A stretch of DNA of 64,000 nt from contig JALMGJ010000002.1 in assembly GCA_023362775.1 (NCBI GenBank), forward strand, positions 70,223,414-70,287,413, written 5' to 3'. The notes below the pieces were generated by a model. The model had not been told where the DNA came from and searched no databases. It saw only the letters and a program-made list of their open reading frames with translations. Below are positions 22,680 through 35,894 of this stretch, in pieces (position 1 is the stretch's first letter; every line of letters begins with the position of its first letter). A program made the position numbers and the translations under genes. This DNA comes from Charina bottae. Lineage: Eukaryota; Chordata; Lepidosauria; Squamata; Charinaidae.

Positions 22680-24555
22680 CCCCATATAAAACATGAATCT
22701 CCATGACCATATCACAGTAAGTCACAGTTATAACCACTACGTTTAAATAAACTGTGTTTCACTGTCTCAAAATAAACTGATTTTTTACTCAATCCACAAT
22801 ATCAATTTTATTCAGGTCTTAATTTCTATGTTTAGATTTTCAGTGTGTTCTCAACCATTATCATTAGGCTATGATAAAACAGGTATGCAGTTCAATTTTA
22901 TGAACATTTACTCAGAAACAAGTCCCTTTAAATTCAGTGGACTTATTCTTGAGTAAATGTACAAAGGGATATAGTTTTGAACTTTTTATCAGAAACAGAA
23001 TAAAAGAGTGAAAACTAATTTTAAAAGCTTTTTCAGGCTCAACTTCAGTTATTAAAATTTAGCAAGATACTCAGAGCTTTTCAACCTTCCAGAGGAAAGA
23101 AATTTCACAGTTATTAACCATCTGATAAAGGAACTAGTCCCATGGTTAATTTTACCTTTGATTAAATCTTTGCTGCCAACTTCTGCAAGTAATGCAGAAT
23201 ATCCACAGCATACACTATTTCTAAATTTTAGGTCAGTTAAAGCAGAAAATCCTGCAGGGAAGTGTTTATGCTGAGAAAACCTCTAATGTTAATTACTGAA
23301 CAGAAGGCTGTAGCAAGTAGAACAGAATGAAATTAGAGCCCTTTTCAATTTATCACCCTCTTCATAAACACCACTCAAGCAACATAGCTAGGGATAATCA
23401 TCATATTGGCCTGATGGGCTCTTAACAATCGTTAACTTGTTAACCCTTAATTAATCAGCAAATCACATTAAATGTTTGAAAACTGTACAGAAGCAGAATC
23501 TTAACATCAAGTGAGAGTTGGACAGCATAAATTGATCTTTGCAAATGGTCTTCAGAGGTAGAAGGAATACTGTAGTTTTAGATATGGGGATGAAGAATGA
23601 CTAGCCCTTGGAATGGTCCTATCTTTCTACAGCGAAAGTGCTCTTCCACCACTGCACTGTAAATCTACAACACTGGACAAGCAGAACACACCTACAATAG
23701 AAAAGATTATTAAGGTATTGCTCTTCATAAGACTTCAGAGTCATGCACTGGATCCTGTTTAGTTGCCACAATTAGCCACTGTTTTTTTAAAACAAAACAT
23801 TGCACTGCAACTTGGCACATTCTTCCTGACTTTAAAGCTTTCCAAACTATTTACCTGTTTGGAATCTCGTCCCAGCTTGTGTCAGTATTTTTGGAGTAAC
23901 CTAGAACATGCCATGTGAGTGTAAAATCCATTATTTCTACTACTGTATGCACAATTGGTAAGCAATTTTGCCACATAGTACATCACTGCACAAACGTACA
24001 TAATGTGGAATAAATCCACTGCCTGCTCAAGACTGCCTAGGGAGAAAGAAAGCCCTTACTATGTGCTGGCAAGATTGAGCCTTAGCTAGTCAATGGATAC
24101 ATTTGATCTTTTTACAGGGAACAAGTATCTCACCGCTGCTTTACTGCCTTGCCTGCCAGGATTTTTTTCTCTCACAATTGACAAACCACATTCAATTAAA
24201 GGAAGGAAAATGAAAAACTACTCTGAGCTATCTAAATACTACATGGTATATCAGTAATAGTGGATTATGAAATCATTTAAAATAAAAAAATAATCAAAAG
24301 ATAGGTAAGGATCTCTCTATTTCCAAGGCAAAATTATATAAAGTCCTTGAGTTTCCATACCCAACCAAACCACTTGTTTTAAAATTAGGCCTTCCTTTAT
24401 TTATCTGCCAAACTCCCAGCCAAGACGATAAAATTTTTCTCTAGGAGTCACTATGACATTAAAAAAGAATATAAAATAATTCAGGAGGAATGTGTGTTGA
24501 TAAAGGAGAACTTAATCATCTGGCTACAGGAGACAGAAGGAGAGTACTTATTATA
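22680..24555. other. Unique AT-rich sequence, nothing recognised
   Basis: Repeat-free. A patch at 23428-23465 has two GTTAAC words and TTAATTAATCA, of the kind seen in homeodomain or HNF1-bound elements, but this is not specific enough to call. Confidence 0.4.
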
Positions 24556-24563
24556 ATCTAGAG

Positions 24564-24813
24564 CAGGAGTAGGGAACCTTTTTTCTGCCAAGGGCCATTT
24601 GGATATTTATAACCGGGGACCGGGGGAGTGGGGGGCGGGGTTTCTGGGATTTCCGCGGACCGGGGGCCGGAGTTTGCGGGCAGGAGCCAATCACAAGCAC
24701 TGGGGGCGGGGTTTGCAGGCGGGAGCCAATCGTGTGGAAGGGGTGGGGTTTGCGGGCGGGAGCCCCGCGGGCCTTAGGTGAGAGCCCCGTGGGCCTGACG
24801 TTGCCCACCCCTG
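24564..24813. mobile_element. hAT-type MITE, GC-rich interior
   Basis: Starts CAGGAGTAGGGAACCTTTTT, continuing CTGCCAAGGGCCATTTGG, and ends GTTGCCCACCCCTG. Identical 8-bp duplications ATCTAGAG lie at 24556-24563 and 24814-24821. The interior has three loose repeats of GGGGTTTGCGGGCGGGAGCC (24.66-24.77 kb). No coding capacity. The termini resemble common vertebrate hAT non-autonomous elements. Confidence 0.9.
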
Positions 24814-25157
24814 ATCTAGAGCATTTCCCATTTATTTCTGTAATTTTCTGATACATACATGTTCATCTAAATTTACTTGAAATTAGAAAAGATTTTCAGC
24901 AATAAACCTAGTTGCTTCTGGTGACTCTTATCCATCTATAATACATGGATTATTGGAATAACTTTCTATGTATAGGATTAAGTGTTTTTATTTACTTGAT
25001 ATTTATTGGGCAATTTGCTTCATTTGCTAATTAACTTTGGCTCACTTCCTTGAGCTCCCTGCACTGCATTTTACATGCAATCTGTATTCTGAATGTTTAA
25101 AAGGTTTTTTGTGCACCAGTGCTTACCCTCCATAAAATGGGATAGTTTCTTGAATTA

Positions 25158-25597
25158 CAGGTAGTCCTCGCTTAACAACGGTAATTGAGACTGGCAACTC
25201 TATCGCTAAGTGATGCAGTTGTGAAGTGCAACATCACGCAATTGTGTCGACTTACGACAGCAGTTGTGACAGTTCCAGTTGCTGTCATTACCTGAATCCT
25301 GCATAGTTGCAGTGTCCCTTGGTCACGTGATTGCCATTTGCGATCTCCTGCTGGCTTCCCCATTGACTTTGCTTGTCAGAAGCTGGCAGTGAAGGTCGCA
25401 AATGGCAATCACATGACTGCAGGATGCTTCAACATCATAATTGAGAGCCAGTTACCAAGCGCCCAGATTGCAATCACGTGACCGCAGGGACGCTATGAGG
25501 GCGGCAACTATGATGAACAGTCTTAAGTCCCCTCATTCAGCGCTGTCATAATTTTGAACTGTTGCTGAATGAGTGGTCACTAAGTGAGGACTACCTG
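25158..25597. mobile_element. Tigger-like (TcMar) MITE
   Basis: Inverted ends CAGGTAGTCCTCGCTTA and TAAGTGAGGACTACCTG, flanked by TA on both sides (25156-25157 and 25598-25599), which is the Tc1/mariner-type target duplication. The interior has repeated ACGTGATTGC / GGTCGCAAATGGCAATCAC blocks that pair with each other, so the element can fold. No transposase frame. Confidence 0.88.
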
Positions 25598-25687
25598 TAT
25601 ATACTTTGCATCTGCTTAAAGTTCTCTGTTATAGATTCACTTATTTTCTGAGACTAATCTTGTCTTCAACATACGTACTTTGTTAGC

Positions 25688-25925
25688 ATTCTGGAAAACC
25701 TTGAAAACCTGGTTGTTCTCCCAGGCCTTGGGCTGAGGTGGTTTTTGGTGTGGGGTAGATATGTTGTTTGTGGGGGTGCTATTGGCCAGATTCACCACCT
25801 TGTTCTCTTTTTATCTTTACTGCATTTTTTAAAATCTTGTTCTGTTTGATTGTGAGCCACCCAGAGTCAGTTTGGAGTCAGGCAGTGCCTAAATTGAATA
25901 AGTTGAATTGAACTGAATCCCTATA
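25688..25925 (+). mobile_element. CR1/L2-group LINE 3' end, old
   Basis: Begins with the C-terminal coding remnant (AAACCTGGTTGTTCTCCCAG, 'KTWLFSQ'-like), passes through a T-rich 3' UTR and ends with TGTGAGCCACCCAGAGTCAG and a degenerate TTGAA/TTGAAT tail. 5' truncated. Confidence 0.7.
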
Positions 25926-28233
25926 TTTAAAATGGTTGATTATTTTTAGCCTCTTTCCTAAGTGTGAAATTCTTTAGCAATATTCTGAGAACATATTAAG
26001 CAAAATCAGCTGAAGTCTGAGAGGCTTCATCTGTGAGTGGCCTCGCCTGTCAGGACAAGATCTTTTGTTTTTTGCTTCTAGCAGACTCTTGAGACCTGTA
26101 ACTCAAGATGCATGACTCTAGACAGAATAGATATTCAGGTTCAGTATGACTTTATTCTCCATAGTAACTTCCAGATGCCTATTTCTATGTCCACTCCCAG
26201 TCTGGTGGTTGGCTTCGTCTTCCGTTCATCTCTGCCCACAAAGTGGCAGCCACAGAAATTGCCATAGTCAGGCAGTGGCAGAGGCCCTGCATGACGAGAG
26301 CAGACAGGGACTGGACAGGCTCTTGAGAAGAGGAGAGCCGGCTCAGGGCATGTATGAACAAAAGGGACCCTTGTGAGGAGAGCAATGTGAAAAACAGCAG
26401 TTCAACACCATAGAGAAATACAGAGGGAGAGCCAGGTGAGAAAAGAACACTCTGGGCCACAGAAAATCTGGTTACTGTCCCCAGCCTGAAATGAAGGGTT
26501 GAACATGTAGTCTGACTGTGCAGTGGGGAGCAGCCGGCCCTTTAAATCACAAGCTGGCCTTCGGTGCCCAGAGGAGTCACCTGACCCTGGAGAGCCAATA
26601 AAGGAAAAGAAGGGCAGTCTGTCAGGTTTTGGCGGGAAGAGTTTTGGGGGGTTTCGAGAGAGTTGGCTGGAGTCCCGGAGGAGAGGCTTTACCTCAGGCA
26701 AGGTTGGAAATTGAGTGGTTTGGCTGTAGCTAAAAATGTGTTAGGGTTTTTTTTGTATGTATTTTATTACGCTTTAACTTTGGGTTATAGGTGTAGAACC
26801 TTATCTTCTTTGGGCACCTTTAATACAGTTGATTTTTGACTCAATCCTGGAGTTGACTGGTGGCCTTCCAGCACCCGCCTTGGCTTGGCTGAGCTACCAA
26901 CGCCCCACGTTTGGCTTGGTTTCCCTCCCTGCCGTTTAGCCAGACCTGGGTGTGGCGAGGATTTCCCCTCAGTCCTCCCCGGGTTCCCCAGAGGGCAGGT
27001 GGGGAAGGGAGAAACTGGTGGTAGCGAAGTGGGGGTGGTGGTGGCAGCAGCACAGGGGCCATCTTCCAGGTGCTCTTCATCCCAGGCAGAGGTACCTCAG
27101 AAGGGAGGGGCTACCTCGACCCTGGGGGCACCTTCCTTATGACAGGCTGCTTTTAGTCTAATGTGATATACGACTGCCCTATTAGGGGTTCATAAGGTAC
27201 AAATCAAGCACCCATAATGGCTTATTTAACAAAAAAAATTCTGCCTCAATGTTTTGGCTGACAGACAGAACTGTTTTTTTTTTGGGGGGGGGGCAGGCTC
27301 CATGCCTGAGCTCCATTCCACAAGCTCCGTATGCCACATAGCCCAATCAGGTATCAGAGGTTTTCTTTTCTATTTCTGAATTACCAGTTCTCTTCTACTA
27401 TTCAAGAGGGCTGAAAAGCCACTTTACTTTTTTTAAAAAGTAGTATGTTAAACTTATTTTTATCCCTAACAGAAAATGAAAAGAAAAAAAATCAATGTAA
27501 TCCTAGAAGATTAGCATGTAATTTAACATTTGAAAATCTTTATTAAAAACATGGCTCTTTTTTGTATGCATGAAATAGTCAATTTTTTTCATCCATTCCA
27601 TGGATGAAAATTAAAGACATGCCTGTACATACTCTCCTGCAGGATATGACAGTCAAGCATGAGCTTGAAAGAAAGGGGGGAGGGCAAGATAATCCAAATT
27701 CAGATCTGTTACAAGAAGAATGTACAAATGAAAAGAGTATGCAAATCACTTGTATTAACAAAATAGTGGCAGTACCTAGCATGACAGAAATATAAACACA
27801 AGTATCTATATCACTTGTCAGACATTAGCAAATGTGGATAATTTATAGGACATTAGTTTGCAAATGATATACAGTAAAGTATTCTACACTGGTCTGCCTT
27901 TGAAAAGCATTAAGAAGCTTAATTTCGTGCAAAATACTGTTGACTCTGGCCAGTTATAAGACCCATCCACCCACCTTATTTAAAGCAGCTCCACTAATTC
28001 TGGCTGTTTCTTGGAAAATTCAAAGGCTGCTTCTCACCCATAAAATTGTATGGCTTGGGGTGGGAGTATCTGAAAGTGTCTTTTCCATTAGGAATTTACC
28101 CATATTTTACATATTCCCTCAATCCTGCCACCATCAAAGCTACAATTAGTGGGGGAGGAGAGACCCTCTCTCCCCACTAATTGTAACTCCCTGCTAAGCA
28201 AGATTAGATTCACTTTTCCTCTGCTTTTCACCT
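25926..28233. other. Mostly unique; GC-rich patch at 26.45-27.15 kb of unknown nature
   Basis: No gene recognised. The patch at 26.45-27.15 kb is much richer in GC than its flanks, with CCTTTAAATC, AATAAAGG and a later T-rich stretch, as in a promoter/polyadenylation layout; it could be a solo LTR or another repeat. I found no duplicated flanks. A T10-G10 homopolymer junction lies at 27274-27293, and a small inverted repeat at 28141-28185. Confidence 0.35.
28141..28185. repeat. Small inverted repeat (hairpin)
   Basis: TACAATTAGTGGGG(GAGG)AGAG is followed after 5 bases by CTCTCCCCACTAATTGTA. The arms match exactly except for a 4-base bulge. It lacks obvious duplicated flanks. Confidence 0.75.
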
Positions 28234-28563
28234 AAAGGTAAAGGTTCCCCCCGTACATTTGTGCAGTTGTGTCCGACTCTAGGGGCTGGTTCTCATCTCC
28301 GTTTGTTAGCTGAAGAGCCAGCATTGTCTGAAGTCGCTTCCACGGTCATGTGGCCAGCATGACACGCGTGGAACGCTGTTACCTTCCCACCGAAGTGGTA
28401 CCTATTCATCTACTTGCATTTGCATGCTTTCGAATTGCTTGGTTGGCAAGAGCTGGGGCTAGTGCGGGAGCTCACTCCGTCACGCGGGGCTAGGGATTCG
28501 AACCTCCGAACTTGCGATCTTCCGATCAACAAGCCTGGCGTCTTACCCGCTGAGCCACCACGC
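28234..28563 (-). mobile_element. Sauria-type SINE
   Basis: Same layout as the copies at 18.6 and 22.3 kb, reverse orientation: AAAGGTAAAGG tail, GTGTCCGACTCTAGG, GCATTTGCATGCTTTCGAAT, GGATTCGAACC (B box complement) and a tRNA-like head ending GAGCCACCACGC. No convincing target duplication found. Confidence 0.9.
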
Positions 28564-31500
28564 AAAATCATTTTCATTCAAGCAAACTTTTGGTGTAGAA
28601 GATTTGTTAGGTAGGTGATGTTTGCTCTATTAGCAGTTCAATTGATATTCTAACTGCATTTTTAACTAAATTTTTGTTACCCACTTTCAACTCCATTTAT
28701 TAGCAGAAAGGCAGAGCACAATCCATAAACGAATAAATGCAATCTCATCTTACAGCTGAAGAGGACTGTGGCACAACAATAAATCACTATTTCAGTATCA
28801 ATCAATGAATTAATGCCCAACTTTAAACACACACCCATATCAGTAAAAATGACAGAAGAAAAATGAAAAAAGATAATGTTTTGATTATATGATGTTTGGT
28901 TATGTAATTATATTATATAATGGTTAAGAAGTTTTTATCTTATCCTGAAAATTATTATTTCAATTTAAAATAAACAATATCCATCTGTCAATAAACATAT
29001 TTACTATGAACTTTCTTGACCTTTTTGTAATAGGCTAATTTGAACATACTGTAATGGCTGGAATTCTTAAGCAGAAAAATTATAGATTAGTGCTTTCCTC
29101 TCATCCTTCCTCTCACCACCAGTTTGTTTGTTTAATTAAACAATTGTACTTTACTCCTTCCCCACATACTTAGATTTGAAACAAAAGGTTTACAGAGTGC
29201 CAGCCAGTTTCTCACACAGATAAATTCCCAGCGCATTTTTTTTAGAAAATAAGTAATAAATCAACCTCCACTGCTAGCAAACTACAACCACAGAACATAT
29301 AATTCTGTTTCCTTCCACACAATCCATTTCTCAATTTCCTTCTTCTATCCAGCAAATATTAAAACAGGCTATTTTCCACCCACAACAATTCCCCATTCTT
29401 CTCCCTTCTCCTGACAATTTGTACCAAGATTTCAGCAAGGAAGCCCAGCAGTCTGTTTTCAAAATCTTGGCCAATTCCTGAATATAGAAGAAAAGTGTAT
29501 TTGGATATAGGCAAAGTGCTTTCCCCTCACCTCTAAACAACTACAGTCTGCAAAATTACATACATTTAGTATGCAGAAGCAAATTACTACTGAACACATG
29601 CTTCAGGCACAATTTTTAATCTGGCTAAGCTTCCCTTTCCGTGCACGCGTGCGCACACACACCCTTGTTTCCCCTCCCTGCTTCTTTCCATCTTTTCATT
29701 TTCTAATGTACATCCCACAGTTTTATCAATAAATTAGTTGAGGAGGTGAAAGCCACAAAGCATTTATGTCACTGAAACTTGCCCTTCCCCTCCTTTTTTG
29801 AAACTTCTGCTGAAGCTATAAGAGAAAGAGTGAGCTAGCCAAGAATGAAATCTTTTAATTTACATTTATACTGAGCACCTTTAGGCCAAATTTGGAACAA
29901 ATAAGTAAATGCATTTGGAATAATACTTTTAAATGGCCATTTCTTTCCTTCCCTCAGACTACATAATTAATAGTTATGTGAGCAACGATTATAATTTTGA
30001 TGTCACCAAATCTAATGGATTATTCTGGATTCAGATTATATAAACCATTCTGATAGGCAGTTTGTTTTATGATGCCTATTCTAGGTTTCAGCTGCTGTTG
30101 CCATCAAATTGCATAGCACAAAAGAAAGAAAGAGAGGGGTAGTAAAAACGAGAGTATTTGGACAATTATCTTCCCTCTGGGAAAAAGCTTTAAAAAAATA
30201 GATGCCACCCCAGGTTAAGCATTTTGATCAAGGCAGGTGATTAAAACCTTAAAAGTCTGTCATTGGAAGCTGTACCCAGATTGTTACTTATTTCTTCAAG
30301 TTCCTAGTTCCATTTCTTAAGTTCCCAAATTGAAGTCAGTTCCTAAAGATGGCTGCTTCCTAAACACATTTTAATGCATACCTTTAACAAACTGTTAACC
30401 GTTAATGGCATATTTCTAAACACTTCTGTGACAGATATAGACTTCTGAAGATACAAATATGTTTATACTCCGAATTATACAGAACGGCACAGAGACAATG
30501 AAATGACTAGACAGAGCATTTCAAAATACATGCTTTGGCACTACTGAGTCTTTTATAGAACACTGTGGAACCGAGAGAGCTCTAAAATAAGATTCCTCCA
30601 TTAAGCTTGTTAAATCTGTAATCTTGCCCGAAAACAGAACATCTCTGAAATAAGTGCTCTGGTATACAAAGCAACTCCTGCCAATCCAACATTTCAATAA
30701 AGAAATCAGACATGAGTCTGTCCAAAATATAGTTGCCATGCAAAGGTTTCAAAAGGGGTATTTACATAATTTCTCCAAGCAGTCTTGTGATTGTAAAACA
30801 AACACAAGGGAAGGGGAGAAAAGCAACTGAAAAACAAACAGTTCCTTTGACTCCAGTATCAAAAAGGCAGAAGTGGTCTTGGCAGATTCTAAGGGTACTA
30901 GGGATGAAGCACTCAAGTCTCTGTCCTGTTTAGGGAAGCTACGGGCTAGGAAGTGATGTTAATTAAAGTTTTAATTACTGTAACTAAATGACTGGTATAA
31001 TTACATTATTCTCCTGGAGACCTCAAACTGATTAAGAATCACATACAGAATCTTTGGGTTGATTTGATTTTTAATTAAACATATTAGAAATGTGTGAAGA
31101 TTTGCTAGACAATGGGTTCAGCCTTATCTCTTTATAGTTTCTTCTCCTTTCAAGACTTCTTTTGCAATGCATGGACACATAACCTGACCTATATATCCCA
31201 AGGCCATGTAGTAGTGAGCATGAGTCTATAGTCATGATTACTTATAGTGCATTCCCATGCGTATCAGCCCAAAAGCAAAGCTCATTTCGTTCAATTGAAA
31301 ACAAAAGTTGCACCTTAAGTGCTTCAGCAAATTTTCTACATGTTGTGTGTTGCAAATATTCTTCTGAATTTACTGAATGGTAATATATGGACATCATTCC
31401 TAACCCAGTTCCTGACTGGAGGACATGGGTGATATTCCCAGAGATTCTATAACTCTTTGAGCACTTTTAGGATATAGCTGCTATTCTAACAGTGCCTCTC

Positions 31501-33269
31501 AGGAATAACTGAAGCAAAGGATCACACTTAGAACTCTCTTTTTCTGTTTCTTTCATCATTACTCATATATACAGTTGGATAGATTACAATGCAATAAAAT
31601 TAAAGTTTTTCCTCAGCTTTTAAATGTATACCATATATACTGTACATATTTATAATTATGAATAAACCACCAAAAGTGTTACTTAAATAAAGAGAAGAAT
31701 ATGTGAATGTCAACTCATTGTGATTAAAAACATACATCTGCATGTGCCTTCACACACCTCCATTCAAACCAGTCACTTTCTCAGGAATGGCTAACACTGA
31801 AACAATTGAGAAGCACATAAAAATATTCTTTTCCAATTTGTGTCAGTTTTTTATATACTTATTCATTTCATTTACATCTGCTTTTCCTCCAAAGAACTAA
31901 GTTATGTGACAGTTATTTCAGAACAGTTCATAAACAGAATGGACAGCAAGCACAGTGATATTGTCCAATGTAGAAAACCAGTTTCTCCAGAGTTCTTGAA
32001 CTGATAATATCACATTCCTCTGAAGTTTATCCAAAGGGATAAGCAAGGGGAGTTTTTATTTTTCAAACTGAAGGAGTACATTTGTAACAGCCAAACTAAA
32101 TGTTTCCATCAACCCAATCATTTGGTCACCAAAATAATTTTTCAAATAAATAAACTAAAGAAAGAGTTATTCATGCAATTAGTAACTATGTGATTGCTTC
32201 TTCAGTGAATTGGATTATAAAACAGCACAGGGAAAATCAGAATCACAGAAGAGATCTTCAATATTAATGTTTGCACCGTGTTTCAGATTCAGTTCTGTCC
32301 CACTACAGTATTTGCCTAAGAAAGAACAGTATCAATAGAAAATTTCCTTCCCAGTACAAAGAGCACCTTCAGAACTTCATTTAAGATTATTTGCATAGCT
32401 GTTGTTTAGGTTTTTTGTTTGTTTATTCAGTTAATTGTACAATTTCTAATTGCTTGAATAACATCACATACAGGTTTTTCCTCTGAAAAAAATTATTATG
32501 GTGAATAAAACTCTGCATATGTCTGAAGTTATAACAATCCATATTTCTGTTCTAATTTTTCCCTGCTGAAAATGGTACTAGTAAAATTGAACAAAACATT
32601 CTTCTGCTTCTGCTTAGAATTTCCTGGCATGGATTCACTAACTGGTTTTGTAAAAATATATTTCTCAGTAAGTGCTTCTCAGCTATAAAACAGGACAAAA
32701 CTCTTTTGAATTGCACTATAAGTCACTTGTGGAGCAACCAGTTGAGTCGTGGGAGCAGCATTCCCTTTTCCACTCTACCCTACCAGTCATTAATTGAGGG
32801 GTGAAGAACCGATCCTTATTTCTCCACTCCTATTAGCATCAAGTAAACATTAGGTTCATTGGGAGGAAACAGGGTAAAAACTCATGCGGGGACTTTGCTT
32901 GTACTGGGTCACATGGGTTAAAACTGTTATATTCCTCTGAGCAATTCCAACTGAAGAGAATGTTTAATGCACCAATCTTGATCAAGATTGCCTAACATGA
33001 GAATGAGAATGGTTCCTGTAGTTTCCAAAACATTCCATAGGGATTACTGTGCCTCCCCCAAATTTCCCCATTACATTACATATTATTCCTCATTATTGAC
33101 GTACCACACTTATCCAAGTAAAGTGGGTCACTTAATCATCAGTGTTGATAGTACTAAAATCAAATAATTACCATCACTGGGCCCTGAGAAGTTACTGTAG
33201 AATTACTGATCCTATTCATAGTTACTGAAAGGAGGAGACAGATGTCATGCAAATTCTCTAACCTGCAAA
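28564..33269. other. Longest unique stretch; candidate homeodomain-site cluster at 30957-31085
   Basis: No gene or interspersed repeat recognised in 4.7 kb. Between 30957 and 31085 there are repeated TAATT/ATTA words (TTAATTAAAG, TTTTAATTAC, TATAATTACATTATT, TTTTAATTAAAC), denser than nearby. This may be a regulatory element or just AT-rich sequence. A CG-containing alternating patch (CACGCGTGCGCACACACAC) lies at 29643-29661. Confidence 0.4.
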
Positions 33270-35820
33270 ATTAATGAGTCTCTGATGGCCTCCAGGGGCC
33301 CTGCCCCAGACATCACTGGATGTGAGACCCTCTTTGTGAGGCTGGTCCATAGGAATCAGTGGGGATTGCTGCTCACTTACCTTCCTCCCTGCAGTGTAGC
33401 TCCATTCCTGCCTGTGCCCCTGGACTCTGTCTGAGCTTGCAATGGAGTTACCCAGGCTTATGGTTCTGGGGGATTTCAACCTGCCATCTCTGGGCCCAGG
33501 GTCTGAGGCAGGACAGGAGTTCATGGTCACCACAGCACCCATGGACCTGGTTCAACATATTCATGGCCCGACTCACACGGGGGCGACACATTTGATCTGG
33601 TGTTTGCCTTGGGGCAGTGGCATCATGATCTGGATTTGGGGGTGTTAACATCAGTCCCCTGCCATGGACAGATGACTCCCTATTGGCCCTAGAGTTCTCA
33701 GCAGCTGCTCCTCATTGCAGGGAGGTGGGGCCTATTAGATTGGCCTGCCCCAGGCGCCTGATGGACCCAGTGTGGTTTCAGAGGGAACGTGGGGTTTTTC
33801 GTGAAGCTCTGGCACACAGTTCAGCCGATGGCCTCATTGCTGCTTGGAATGAGAAGGTGACGAGACGTTGGACTGAACTGCACTTGTGTGGACTCTGTGC
33901 ACGCAGATCTCGTAGGGTGCCATGGTTTACCGAGCAGCTCCTAGAGAGGAAGTGACACAAGAGACACCTACAGCGCCACTGGAGGAAGACAAAGAGTGAA
34001 GCCGACCAAGCACAGGTAAGAGCCTATATTAGGACTTATCTTGTGGTGATAAGGGCAGTGAAGCGTACTTACTTCTCCGACCTCATTGCATCTGCAGATA
34101 GCCATCCAGCGGCCCTGTTTCGGGTGACCAGGTCCCTCCTGGGTAAGGAGGAGCCGGGGAAACTCCTGCAGAGCCGCTGTGAGGAATATTCTCAGCATCT
34201 GTCAGATAAAATGCTCAACTTCTTCACTCAGAGTTGGACTCTGGCTGGGCAGATCCTTTGGAAGTGACTGAGACATGTCTGAGCCCTGTTAACTGGGAGG
34301 AGTTTGAGCTGGTTGATCTTAAAGAAGTGGGCAGGGTCTTTGTGGCTGTGAGCTCGGCCACCTGTATTCTGGACCCATGCCCCTCCTGGTTGGTTGAGGC
34401 CTCCCAGAAGGTGGCATGTGGCTGAGTCCAAGCGGTGGTCTATGCCGCTTTGCAGGAGAGGGTGGTACCGCCTGCCTTCAAGGAGGTGGTGGTGTGCCCC
34501 CTTCTCAAGAGGCCATCCTTGGACCCAGCCATATTAGACAACTTTTCTCCAGCCTCCAACCTTTCCTTTTTGGGGAAAGTTGTTGTGAGGGTGATTGGTA
34601 TGCAACTTCAGAGGACCCTGGATGAAGCAGATTATCTGGACCCTTTTCAGTCTGGGTTTAGGCCAGGGTATATTACTGAGACAGCATTGCTCACGCTTGC
34701 TGAAGACCTTTGGAGGGCCTGGGACGGGGGTCATGCAACTGTCCTGGCTCTCCTGGATCTCTCAGGGGCTTTCGTTACCATTGACCATGGTATCCTTCAG
34801 GACCGGTTCTGGGGGTTGGGAGTGGGAGGCACTGGTTTGCGGTGGTTCTCCTTTCTCTATGGCCAGTTCCAGTCAATATTGGGGGGTGAGGAGAGTTCAA
34901 GCCCTAGGCCCCTGCAGTGTGGGGTGCCTCAGGGCTCGGGTCTCTCCCCTCTCCTCTTTAACATCTACATGAAACCGTTGGGTGGTGGCACGGGGCACAT
35001 GTATACCCAGCTATACATCTGTATCCCTGGCCAGGCAGGTGATGCTCTTGCGGTGCTGTCCAAGTGCCTGGAGGCTGTAAGGGTCTGGATGGGGATGAAC
35101 CAACTTTGGCTCAACCCTGGCAAGACAGAGTGGCTCTGGGTTTTTTGCCCCTTGGGGTCTGGTGACTTGTCATCTTTGACTCTGGATGGGGTTGCACTCC
35201 CCTGGACTGAGCTGGTGTGCAATTTGGGGGTCCTCCTAGACTCACAGCTCCTGGTTGATGAGCAGATGGCAGCTATGGCTAGGAGGGCCTTTCCACAGAT
35301 CTGACTTGTGCGCCAATTGCGCCCTTTCCTGGACCGGGAGTCCTTGCTCAGTCACTCATGCCTTAGTCATCTCCCATTTGGATTACTGCAATGCACTTTA
35401 CATGGGGCTGCCCTTGAAGACCACTTGGAAGTTACAGCTGGTCCAGAATGCAGCAGCATACACAGTGTTGGGTGCTCCTAGGTTCACCCTTGTTATGTCT
35501 CTGCTGTGCGAGCTCTACTGGCTCCCAGTTTCCTTCTGGGTGCAATTCAAGGTGCTGGTTATCACCTTTAAAGCCCAAATGGCACAGGACCTAGTTATTT
35601 GCAGGACCGCCTCTCCCTAAGAATATCTGCCGGTCCCACTAGATCAGATAAGGTAGGCACACTCCAGATCCCTTCCCTGAAATCCTGCCTCCAAGTGGGA
35701 CCTCGGAAGCATGCTTTTCAGTGGCTACCTCTACCTTGTGAACACCCTCCCCCCTGGCAGGCCCCCACCCTTTTAGCATTCCGGAAGGCCATTAAGACCT
35801 GGATTTTTACCAAGGCGCTA
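33270..35820 (+). pseudogene. CR1/L2-group LINE ORF2 copy, 5' truncated and disabled
   Basis: Plus-strand relative of the 5.9-10.2 kb element, collinear with it. It starts inside the endonuclease (ESLMASRG-like, then LMVLGDFNLPS at about 33.46 kb) and runs through the linker (LDPCPSWLVEAS) to reverse transcriptase (FQSGFRPGYITETAL, LLDLSGAF, CGVPQGSGLSPLLFNIYMKPLG, LNPGKTEWLWV) and the C-terminus. There are several stops and frameshifts. The segment that should hold the catalytic motif C is gone: after MKPLG only about 7 residues precede TQLYI, where the fuller copy has about 15, so an in-frame loss of about 24 bp removed the YADD box. The copy could not act as a polymerase. A 289-codon frame (34435-35304) is the longest remaining piece. 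Confidence 0.88.
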
Positions 35821-35894
35821 GGATAGGATAGGATAGGATAGGATAGGATAGGATAGGATAGGATAGGATAGGATAGGATAGGATAGGATAGGAT
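35821..35894. repeat. (GGATA)n microsatellite inside a LINE
   Basis: 74 bp of uninterrupted GGATA, about 15 units, starting directly at the end of the LINE coding part (GCGCTA then GGATA...). LINE 3' UTR sequence continues beyond it. Confidence 0.97.

Noticed and set aside
26146..27161. Host exon in the GC-rich patch
   Set aside because: Several short frames exist on both strands, but none shows a recognisable domain, consistent splice sites or a frame that stands out.
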